Assembly: GCA_005877965.1 (NCBI GenBank)
Contig: VBNP01000120.1
Location: forward strand, 1-15,694
From: Gammaproteobacteria bacterium
GTDB lineage: Bacteria; Pseudomonadota; Gammaproteobacteria; Steroidobacterales; Steroidobacteraceae
Length of the DNA stretch: 15,694 bases
Direction: 5' to 3'
Positions within the stretch are counted from its first letter, which is position 1. Each line of letters begins with the position of its first letter. A program made the translations under genes and the position numbers. Of the stretch, positions 1-6,317 are shown piece after piece. A model generated the notes under the pieces. It did not search any database. It was not told the DNA's origin and saw only the letters and a program-made list of their open reading frames with translations.

Positions 1-28
1 ACTTGAAGTGCACTTTAACTCGTAGAGT
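1..28 (+). promoter_or_regulatory. MerR-family-type operator and promoter (left edge cut)
   Basis: Bases 1-20 form an imperfect palindrome (8 of 10 pairs match) around the perfect core AAGTGCACTT at 6-15. Bases 23-28 (TAGAGT) match four of six -10 positions. If the window's first three bases (ACT) end a TTGACT-like -35 box, the spacer 4-22 is exactly 19 bp. MerR-family activators (MerR, ZntR, CueR, SoxR types) use such over-long spacers with a dyad inside and untwist the DNA to allow transcription. Transcription would start near base 35 and lead into the methyltransferase gene. The regulator gene is not in the window; it may lie upstream. The -35 box is mostly outside, so this is a pattern-based call. 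Confidence 0.5.
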
Positions 29-57
29 GCCCTGGCAAAAGGGGCATGCCGCCCAAG

Positions 58-63
58 AGGAGA
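58..63 (+). promoter_or_regulatory. Ribosome binding site for the methyltransferase gene
   Basis: AGGAGA lies 6 bases before the ATG at 70. The upstream in-frame ATG at 46 has only a G-run one base away, which is too close to act, and would leave an 11-base leader from the predicted transcription start. The ATG at 70 is therefore preferred. Confidence 0.6.
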
Positions 64-69
64 CGGAAC

Positions 70-912
70 ATGGCTCGTGATATCAGTCGCGCCGGCCTGC
101 TACTGGCGGTGTTGAGCCTGCTGGGATCGATCCCGGGGCACGCCGCGGATGGGATCCCCGACTACATCGCGAGCGCGATCGCCGATCCCGCCCGGCCAGC
201 GCAGCAGGTCGCGCGCGACGTGGACCGCAAGCCGGGCGCGCTGCTGGCATTCGCAGGCGTAAAGCCCGGGGACCGGGTGGCGGATTTCATGTCGGGCGGT
301 GCCTACTTCACGCGGCTCTTCAGCCGCATCGTCGGCAAGACCGGACATGTGTACGCGTTCCTGCCCGAGGAGCAACTGAAGAACTGCGCGCCGGAGGAGA
401 CCGCCGGAACCCGTGCCGTCGAGCGCGACGGCGGCTACGCCAACGTGAGCGTGTTAAGCGGGCCGGTCGCTCGCTTCCGAGCGCCCGAGCCGCTCGACCT
501 CGTCTGGACGTCGCTGAATTTCCACGACCTCTATGATTCCTTCATGGGGCCGGCCGACGTGGGCGAGGTCACGCAGGCGCTGTTCGACGCGCTCAAGCCC
601 GGGGGCGCGCTGCTGGTGATCGACCACGCCGCGCAAGCCGGATCGGAGGTCCGTGACACCGAAACGCTGCATCGCATAGACCCCGAAGTCATCATCCGGC
701 GCGCGCAAACGGCGGGATTCCGGCTCGAAGCGCGCAGCGATGTACTGCGCAATCCGCGCGACACGCACCAGCTGCGCGTGTTCGATGCGGCGATCCGCGG
801 ACAAACCGATCAGGTGATCCTGAAATTCACAAAGCCGCTCGGCGCGACGTCCGCCGCGGCGTGCGATGCCGCGCGCGACCGGCGCCTCCGCACGCGACAC
901 GCGTGGCTGTAG
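70..912 (+). CDS. Exported SAM-dependent methyltransferase-like protein (COG4798 type)
   Basis: Predicted 280-residue protein. Residues 1-26 look like a Sec signal peptide: a charged start, a hydrophobic run LLLAVLSLLG, and an A-x-A-like site near GHA-AD. After it comes a Rossmann methyltransferase fold. Motif I is degenerate (VADFMSGGAYFT, 70-81). GHVYAF (92-97) probably ends strand 2, the acidic/aromatic stretch NFHDLYDSF (150-158) follows, and LKPGGALLVIDH (175-186) is the post-I/motif III region. The family is known as secreted or periplasmic predicted methyltransferases; no substrate is established. The family-like part ends near KFTKP (252-256) and a 24-residue Ala/Arg-rich tail follows, which may be an extension. 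It is probably driven by the MerR-like promoter at the left edge. It is convergent with the permease, with 3 bp between stop codons. The fold call is sound; a methyl-transfer activity is unproven, especially outside the cytoplasm. Confidence 0.85.
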   Translation: MARDISRAGLLLAVLSLLGSIPGHAADGIPDYIASAIADPARPAQQVARDVDRKPGALLAFAGVKPGDRVADFMSGGAYFTRLFSRIVGKTGHVYAFLPEEQLKNCAPEETAGTRAVERDGGYANVSVLSGPVARFRAPEPLDLVWTSLNFHDLYDSFMGPADVGEVTQALFDALKPGGALLVIDHAAQAGSEVRDTETLHRIDPEVIIRRAQTAGFRLEARSDVLRNPRDTHQLRVFDAAIRGQTDQVILKFTKPLGATSAAACDAARDRRLRTRHAWL

Positions 913-915
913 CCT

Positions 916-2235
916 TCAGCCGCCGGAGGCCGCCTGCACAGCGCTTCGCCTGACCACGAACCAATTCGCACACGCGGCGCCGACCGTGGCGAGCAGGATG
1001 AGCGTTTTGCTGAAATCCACCCGCGTGAGGAGCACGGCGCAGATCGCCACGCCCAGGATCGGAACGCTCACACCGCCTGGAAGTCGGAATGCCGCGGCTG
1101 CGGGTTGCATGCGGCGCAGAACCGGAACGGCGAGACACACCGCGGCGTAGAAGAACAGCCGTGCCACGGCCGACAGCGTGACGTTCCAGGAGAAGCTCGC
1201 GAACTGCGAGAAGCCCCACAGCAGCAACGCAAATACCACGATCGAGCCATGCGGCGTGCGGAATCGCTGGTGTACGGAAGCGAACCAGGCCGGAAACTCG
1301 CCCCGTTCGGCGAGCGCGAAGATCCCGCGCGGCACGGTCAGCATGTTGGCGCTGATGTAGCCGTAGACTGATATCAATGCCCCGGCGGAAATGAGCGCGG
1401 CTCCCGCAGGCCCCATCAGCACACGGGCGGCATCCGCCAGCGGTCGGGCACTGCCGGCGGCGTCCGCCAGCACCCCGACCACGATGAGCTGCAGGAGCGC
1501 ATACAGCGCAATAAGAATAAGGAGTGCCACGAACAGGGCGAAGGCCGCATCCCGTCGTGGATCGCGCGCCTCGCCCATCGGGTTGAGCGCGGCTTCATAG
1601 CCACCGTAGGCGAACAGCAGCAGCAGCATCGCCTGCAACCAGCCATCCACAGAGGCGACCACCGGCGCTGCCGCGACCCGCGGATGGACCGACAGGTACA
1701 GCACCCCGGCCACGCACACCAGGCCCAGCGCCAGCAGCTTCGCCACCACGGTCGTATTGCTGACCCGCGTCCCCGCCCCCACGCCCCGATAGTTCGCCGC
1801 CGCCAGGGTGCCGAGAAACAACGTGATGACCGCCAGTCTCGGCAGCGGCTGGGTCGCCGCCGGCCAGAATTCCCCCAGGTAGATGACGAGCAGATTCACC
1901 CCGGCGGCGCACGCCGTCAGGCGACTGAGCAGCATCAGCCAACCCACCTGCAGGCCCGCGAACCTTCCGAACGCGTGGCGCACATACAGATAGGTGCCGC
2001 CGGTCTCGGTGAACTGGGACGCGACCTCGGCGTAACAGGCGATGATGACCACCATGCCCGCGCCGGCGATCAGCACGGCCGCCGGACTCGCGCTCCCGAG
2101 CAGTCGCGCAATCACCGAGGGCAATCCGAAGATGCCGCTGCCGAGGATGCTGTTGACCGCGAGTGCTACCATGCTCCAGCGGCCGATTGCGCGGACCAGT
2201 TGCGGCTGCGAGGTGCGCGGCGGCTCGTGCGTCAT
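916..2235 (-). CDS. APC-superfamily amino-acid/polyamine permease
   Basis: A 439-residue integral membrane protein of usual length for the APC family, with about 12 hydrophobic segments. The first helix carries the family's substrate-backbone-binding motif GSGIFGLP (residues 32-39). ETGGTYLYV follows helix 2 and is also typical of APC carriers. GYEAALNPMGEARDPRRD around residues 215-232 resembles the conserved loop after helix 6. It should import an amino acid or related amine by proton symport or exchange across the inner membrane. The start is ATG at 2235, with a modest AAGGG upstream. It is divergent from a threonine-synthase-like gene, with 59 bp between the start codons, so the two promoters must overlap and co-regulation is plausible. 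The substrate cannot be told from sequence; the neighbour hints at amino-acid metabolism. Confidence 0.9.
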   Translation of the reverse strand: MTHEPPRTSQPQLVRAIGRWSMVALAVNSILGSGIFGLPSVIARLLGSASPAAVLIAGAGMVVIIACYAEVASQFTETGGTYLYVRHAFGRFAGLQVGWLMLLSRLTACAAGVNLLVIYLGEFWPAATQPLPRLAVITLFLGTLAAANYRGVGAGTRVSNTTVVAKLLALGLVCVAGVLYLSVHPRVAAAPVVASVDGWLQAMLLLLFAYGGYEAALNPMGEARDPRRDAAFALFVALLILIALYALLQLIVVGVLADAAGSARPLADAARVLMGPAGAALISAGALISVYGYISANMLTVPRGIFALAERGEFPAWFASVHQRFRTPHGSIVVFALLLWGFSQFASFSWNVTLSAVARLFFYAAVCLAVPVLRRMQPAAAAFRLPGGVSVPILGVAICAVLLTRVDFSKTLILLATVGAACANWFVVRRSAVQAASGG

Positions 2236-2283
2236 CGCGCCCTTGTATCACAAGCCGGCAATCAGGACCGCCGTCCCTGACTC

Positions 2284-2289
2284 GAGGAG
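2284..2289 (+). promoter_or_regulatory. Ribosome binding site fixing a GTG start
   Basis: GAGGAG lies 5 bases before GTG at 2295. The reading frame stays open upstream to an ATG at 2163, but that start would lie inside the divergent permease gene and has no comparable site. The protein sequence becomes family-like only from 2295. Confidence 0.75.
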
Positions 2290-2294
2290 CCCCC

Positions 2295-3533
2295 GTGCGC
2301 TATTCGTATGCGACGCACCTGGAGTGCAGTGTCAGCGCGGAAACGTACGACATCGCAAGGCTCCAGGGCCTGTCGGCGGCCAACAAGCCGCTGCTGGCGC
2401 GCTATGACCTGGATGCCCTGAGGCGTACGGTGCCGCGCGAAGAGATCGCGGCACGGCCGGCGGGCCTGTGGCAGTGGCGCGAGCTGCTGCCGGTGGCGGA
2501 TCCGGCTCACATGGTCAGTCTGGGTGAAGTGGAAACACCGCTGGTGACCCTGTCCAACAGCCGGCGACCGGCCGGGTTCATCCCTCCCCTGGTCAAGGAC
2601 GAGGGTCGCCTGCCCACCGGTTCGTTCAAGGCGCGCGGCCTGTGCGTTGCGGTATCGATGGCGAAGGCCCACGGCGTGCGGCGCATTGCGATTCCGACCA
2701 ACGGCAACGCCGGCGCGGCGCTCGCCGCCTATGCCGCGCGGGCCGGTATCGAGGCTTACTGCTTCTGCCCGGACGACACCCCCGAGATCAACCTCAGCGA
2801 GATCGCCCTGCAGGGCGCGACGGTGTGGCGGGTCAACGGCCTGATCAACGATTGCGCCCAGCTGGTGGAGTTGGGCAAGCCGCAGCTCGGCTGGTTCGAC
2901 ATGTCGACGCTGAAGGAGCCGTATCGGATCGAAGGCAAGAAGACCATGGGGCTGGAGTTGGCTGCGCAGCTGCAGTGGCGCCTGCCGGATGTCGTGTTCT
3001 ATCCAACCGGTGGCGGCACCGGCCTGATCGGCATGTGGAAGGCGTGGCAGGAACTGCTGGCCCTGGGGTGGATTTCGGCTCCCCTGCCGCGTCTCATCGC
3101 CGTTCAATCCACCGGCTGCGCGCCGATCGTGCGTGCATTCGATGCCGGGGCAGACACCGCCACGCCCTGGGAGAATGCCGCCACGATCGCCGCGGGTATC
3201 CGCGTGCCCGCGGCGCTGGGTGATTTCCTGATCCTGCGCGCGCTGCGCGACAGCGGCGGCTGCGCGCTGGCGGTGCCGGATCCGGACATCGAGTCCGCCC
3301 GGCGGCACGTGGCATCACAGGATGGCCTGCTCCTCAGCCCCGAGGGCGCGGCGACCTACGCCGCGTACCTGCAGGCGGCCGCGCGCGGCAAGGTGCGGAC
3401 GAGCGAGCGAGTGGTGCTGTTCAATTGCGCCAGCGGCCTCAAGTATCCGATGCCGGCGGTGACCCGACACATGGACGTGCGCCGCCCGTTCGCGAAAGAG
3501 CCTCAGGATGCCGCCGTCGGCCCCTTGAGTTGA
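2295..3533 (+). CDS. thrC: Threonine synthase-like PLP-dependent enzyme
   Basis: A 412-residue fold-type II PLP enzyme from a GTG start. Threonine synthase converts O-phosphohomoserine to threonine in the cytoplasm. The Schiff-base lysine is K112 in the family motif LPTGSFKARG. TNGNAG (135-140) is the substrate/PLP loop, GGGTG (239-243) the phosphate-binding glycine loop, and LSPEGAAT with VLFNCASGLKYP near the C terminus is typical of threonine synthases. The N-terminal segment (about 8-40, LECSVSAETYD then PLLARYDLD) aligns with the usual zinc-ribbon lead-in, but only one cysteine remains, so zinc is probably not bound. It is not near homoserine dehydrogenase or homoserine kinase genes, so it might be a second copy or a related beta-eliminating/replacing enzyme. 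The last 31 bases overlap the 3' end of the opposing molybdopterin-subunit gene. Confidence 0.85.
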   Translation: MRYSYATHLECSVSAETYDIARLQGLSAANKPLLARYDLDALRRTVPREEIAARPAGLWQWRELLPVADPAHMVSLGEVETPLVTLSNSRRPAGFIPPLVKDEGRLPTGSFKARGLCVAVSMAKAHGVRRIAIPTNGNAGAALAAYAARAGIEAYCFCPDDTPEINLSEIALQGATVWRVNGLINDCAQLVELGKPQLGWFDMSTLKEPYRIEGKKTMGLELAAQLQWRLPDVVFYPTGGGTGLIGMWKAWQELLALGWISAPLPRLIAVQSTGCAPIVRAFDAGADTATPWENAATIAAGIRVPAALGDFLILRALRDSGGCALAVPDPDIESARRHVASQDGLLLSPEGAATYAAYLQAAARGKVRTSERVVLFNCASGLKYPMPAVTRHMDVRRPFAKEPQDAAVGPLS

Positions 3534-5740
3534 GCGCCGAGCGGAAGACGGCGGATCCGCTTGCCGCTCGCGGCAAAAATGGCGTTCACCAGCGCGGGGG
3601 CGACCGTCGGCATGCCCATCTCCCCGGCCCCCGACGGCGGGACTTGCGAGTCGAGGAGGTGCACGTCGACGTCCGGTGCCGCCGCCATGCGCAGCAAGGG
3701 GTAGTCGGGGAAGTTAGACTGCTCGACGCGTCCGTCCTTGAGCGTGATCTGGAGATTGAGGGCGGTCGAGAGTCCGTCGATCGTCGCCCCCATCATCTGC
3801 GCTTCGAGGCCGAGCGGGTTGACAACCTCGCCGACGTCCGCTGCACAGACACACCGGACCACCTCGAGCTCGCCCGCCGCCGACACGGCCACTTCGAACG
3901 CATGTGCGACATACCCGCCGTGGGTGAAATGACTTGCCAGACCGATCCCGTGGCCCGGGGGCACCTTGCCCCCGTAGCCGACCTCCTGTGCGGCGCGCCT
4001 CAACACGCCGGCGAGACGTTCGGTATGGAGTTTCGGTCCACCGTGGTCGCGGTACGGGAGCTGACGCGGCGCGCCCAGCAGCTCGAGCCGCAGCGCCAAA
4101 GGATCCGCGCCGGCCGCGAGCGCGACCTCGTCCAGGAAGCTCTGCACCGCAAACGCCGAGAACGTCGGCAGCGGCCCACGCAACCAGCCGCGCGCGAGAC
4201 TGAATTCGACCGGCAGATCGGCGCAGCCGATCCAGTCGGACTCCTCCTCCATGCCCTCCGCCCGATACTTGCGCGGCGTGGCGGCGACCCGATGCGCCCA
4301 GCCGGTAACGCGACGCTGCGCATCGAGCGTCGCCGTCAGTTCATGCAGCCCGAACGGCCGGTAGAAATCGTTCTGCAGATCATCCTCGCGCGTCCAGATG
4401 ACCTTCACCGGCGCCTTGACCGACTGAGCGACGAGCACCGCTTCCGCGACGAAGTCGTTCTGCAACCCTCGGCCAAATCCCCCGCCCACGCGCAGTAACC
4501 GGATCTCGATGTCCGGCCGCGGGATTCCGGTCATCGCACTGATCATGCGGGACGCGCCGCCGGGGCTTTGCAGCGAGGCCACGAGCAGCGCCCGCTGCGC
4601 CCGCAGGTCGATGAGCGCGTTCGGCGGCTCCAGGGTCGCATGCGCGAGCAAGGGCATGACATACACGGCTTGCACGACACGGTCCCCTGCCTTGCGCGCT
4701 GCCTCGAGGTCGCCATCCTGGCGTGCGATTTTCCCCCGGGTCGCCAGAGCGGCGGCCGCGCGGCGCTCGAGCGCGTCGGATGAATCCTGCGCACCGGGTC
4801 CCACAGTCCAGGTGATGCGCAGCGCTTCGCGACCCTGGCGCGCCGACCAGAAATCATCCGCCACCACCGCCACCCCGGCCGCGAGGTTTCGATCCAGCAC
4901 GGCGCCGGCCCGCGGCCCGGGGATGCTGAAGACCTGCCTCACGCCTGGAACCCGGCGCGCCTGCGCGTCGTCGATGTGCGCGACGGCGCCATCGAAGTAC
5001 GGGCAACGCGCGATCACGGCCGTCAGGGCGCCTGGGAGCGCGGCGTCGATCCCGTAAGCCGCGGCCCCAGTCACGATCTCGCGGGCGTCGATCACCCGGG
5101 TGGGGTGGCCGATGATCCGATACCCGCTCCTGGGCTTCAGCGGCACATCCGCAGGCGCAGCGGCGAGCGTGGCGGCGCGCCTCGCGAGCTGCCCGTAGCT
5201 CAGCGTGCGCCCGTCCGGATGCAGCACCTGCGCGTCGCGCGTGCGGAGCTGATCGGCCGGCTGCTGCCAGATCTGGGCAGCCGCCTGCACCAGGAGCCAG
5301 CGCACCCGCGCGCCGGCCTGCCGCAGATCGTTCCACGCGTCCGGAATGTTGGTGCTCCCGCCCGCACCCTGCGGACCATATCGCGAGGTGAAGCCCGGCG
5401 GGTCGTGGCCGGCGAGGAGGCCATACGGGAGTTGCTCCACCGTGACGGCCGACCAGGGAACATCCAGCTCCTCCGCGATCAGCATCGGGAGCGATGTCTT
5501 GACGCCCTGCCCGATCTCGCAGCCCCGTGCGCCGATCACGACGCGACCATCCGTCTCGATGCGAACGAACGCGCCGAGCGGCTGGCCACCGACGGGCCGG
5601 GCCGCGGCTGCCGCCCGGCTCGGTGCGGTATGCGCCACCCCTGGTGCGTTGAACGACGCCATCAGTGCGCCGGCAGCGGTCATTGACACGCTGAGAAAAT
5701 CGCGGCGCGAAAGCGGGCCGGCGCCGCGCGTGACGCTCAC
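3503..5740 (-). CDS. IorB-type molybdopterin-binding hydroxylase large subunit, Tat-exported
   Basis: A 745-residue xanthine-oxidase-family catalytic subunit, the length of isoquinoline 1-oxidoreductase beta subunits (IorB). Such enzymes hydroxylate carbon atoms with water-derived oxygen, or oxidise aldehydes, at a Mo-molybdopterin-cytosine-dinucleotide centre. A twin-arginine signal SRRDFLS (11-17) is followed by a hydrophobic stretch to about residue 37, so it is likely exported folded to the periplasm. GARGCEIGQG (70-79) and HATLEPPNA (367-375) belong to the family core. GGGFGRG (419-425) is the cofactor loop, and E707 in GAGEMG is the expected catalytic base. The usual WRSVG-like stretch is changed to WLRGPLP (519-525). 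The GTG start at 5740 overlaps the stop of the [2Fe-2S] subunit gene (GTGA, 4 bp), showing translational coupling and a two-subunit enzyme. The substrate is unknown. Confidence 0.88.
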   Translation of the reverse strand: MSVTRGAGPLSRRDFLSVSMTAAGALMASFNAPGVAHTAPSRAAAAARPVGGQPLGAFVRIETDGRVVIGARGCEIGQGVKTSLPMLIAEELDVPWSAVTVEQLPYGLLAGHDPPGFTSRYGPQGAGGSTNIPDAWNDLRQAGARVRWLLVQAAAQIWQQPADQLRTRDAQVLHPDGRTLSYGQLARRAATLAAAPADVPLKPRSGYRIIGHPTRVIDAREIVTGAAAYGIDAALPGALTAVIARCPYFDGAVAHIDDAQARRVPGVRQVFSIPGPRAGAVLDRNLAAGVAVVADDFWSARQGREALRITWTVGPGAQDSSDALERRAAAALATRGKIARQDGDLEAARKAGDRVVQAVYVMPLLAHATLEPPNALIDLRAQRALLVASLQSPGGASRMISAMTGIPRPDIEIRLLRVGGGFGRGLQNDFVAEAVLVAQSVKAPVKVIWTREDDLQNDFYRPFGLHELTATLDAQRRVTGWAHRVAATPRKYRAEGMEEESDWIGCADLPVEFSLARGWLRGPLPTFSAFAVQSFLDEVALAAGADPLALRLELLGAPRQLPYRDHGGPKLHTERLAGVLRRAAQEVGYGGKVPPGHGIGLASHFTHGGYVAHAFEVAVSAAGELEVVRCVCAADVGEVVNPLGLEAQMMGATIDGLSTALNLQITLKDGRVEQSNFPDYPLLRMAAAPDVDVHLLDSQVPPSGAGEMGMPTVAPALVNAIFAASGKRIRRLPLGAQLKGPTAAS

Positions 5741-6204
5741 CGGCGCGCGCCTTGCAACTGCGCCGCCGCACGACGGATCGCCTTGCGGATGCGCGGATAC
5801 GTGCCGCAGCGGCACAGGTTCGTCAGGGTGGCGAGGTCGGCCTCGCTCGGTTGGGGCTTGCGCGCCAACAGGTCGGCTGCCGCCATGATCTGGCCCGCCT
5901 GGCAATAGCCGCACTGGGGCACGTCCTCGTCTATCCAGGCCTGCTGCAGCGGATGCAGTTGGGCGCCCCGCGCGAGCCCCTCGATCGTGGTGACTGCGCG
6001 CCCCGCCACCCGCGACATGGGGGTGAGGCACGAGCGCGCCGCCGCGCCGTCCAGGTGGACCGTGCACGCTCCGCAGTAACCGATCCCACAGCCGAACTTC
6101 GTGCCGGTGAGGCGCGCGTGATCGCGCAGGTACCACAACAGCGGCATGGCGGGATCGCCGCGGTAGCTGGAGCGCTGCTCATTCAGCGTGAAGTCGATCG
6201 CCAT
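5737..6204 (-). CDS. IorA-type [2Fe-2S] small subunit of a molybdenum hydroxylase
   Basis: A 155-residue electron-transfer subunit with the full cysteine set for two [2Fe-2S] clusters. The plant-ferredoxin-type cluster uses C39, C44, C47 and C59 (CGIGYCGAC). The helical-bundle cluster nearer the molybdenum uses C98, C101, C131 and C133 (CGYCQAG and CRCGTYPRI). Length and motifs match IorA and other small subunits of two-gene molybdenum hydroxylases, with no separate FAD subunit gene here; electrons probably pass to a cytochrome or membrane acceptor. It has no signal peptide of its own, so export would be by hitch-hiking with the Tat-signalled partner. The ATG at 6204 has a strong GGGAGGG site 6 bases upstream. 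It lies 113 bp after the CocE hydrolase stop and overlaps the large-subunit start by 4 bp. Confidence 0.93.
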   Translation of the reverse strand: MAIDFTLNEQRSSYRGDPAMPLLWYLRDHARLTGTKFGCGIGYCGACTVHLDGAAARSCLTPMSRVAGRAVTTIEGLARGAQLHPLQQAWIDEDVPQCGYCQAGQIMAAADLLARKPQPSEADLATLTNLCRCGTYPRIRKAIRRAAAQLQGARR

Positions 6205-6261
6205 GCTGGGCCCTCCCCCATCCCGGCATCATAGGATCGGCCCTGCCCAGCGGCACTCCGC

Positions 6262-6276
6262 CGGCCGCGACGGCCG
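6262..6276 (-). other. Small GC-rich hairpin in the hydrolase-IorA gap
   Basis: Two copies of CGGCCG separated by three bases form a possible 6-bp stem in the only sizeable gap (6205-6317) of the leftward operon. There is no U-tract, so an intrinsic terminator is unlikely. It could be an mRNA-stability or partial-termination element, or chance in GC-rich DNA. The rest of the gap shows only the IorA ribosome site. Confidence 0.25.
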
Positions 6277-6317
6277 CTCGGATCGTCGCGCGGCAATGCG
6301 CGAGCGCAGGCGCAACG

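Noticed and set aside
46..69. ATG at 46 as methyltransferase start
   Set aside because: Its purine run is one base from the codon, while the ATG at 70 has a well-spaced AGGAGA and starts a standard signal peptide.
3425..4498. A plus-strand open frame of over 350 codons running into the Mo-subunit gene
   Set aside because: Arg-rich, no motif, and antisense to a well-supported molybdopterin subunit.
5741..6136. Upstream extension of the large Mo-subunit frame through the [2Fe-2S] subunit gene
   Set aside because: The extension is out of frame with the small subunit, which has all eight cluster cysteines; the GTG at 5740 gives a proper Tat signal near the N terminus.
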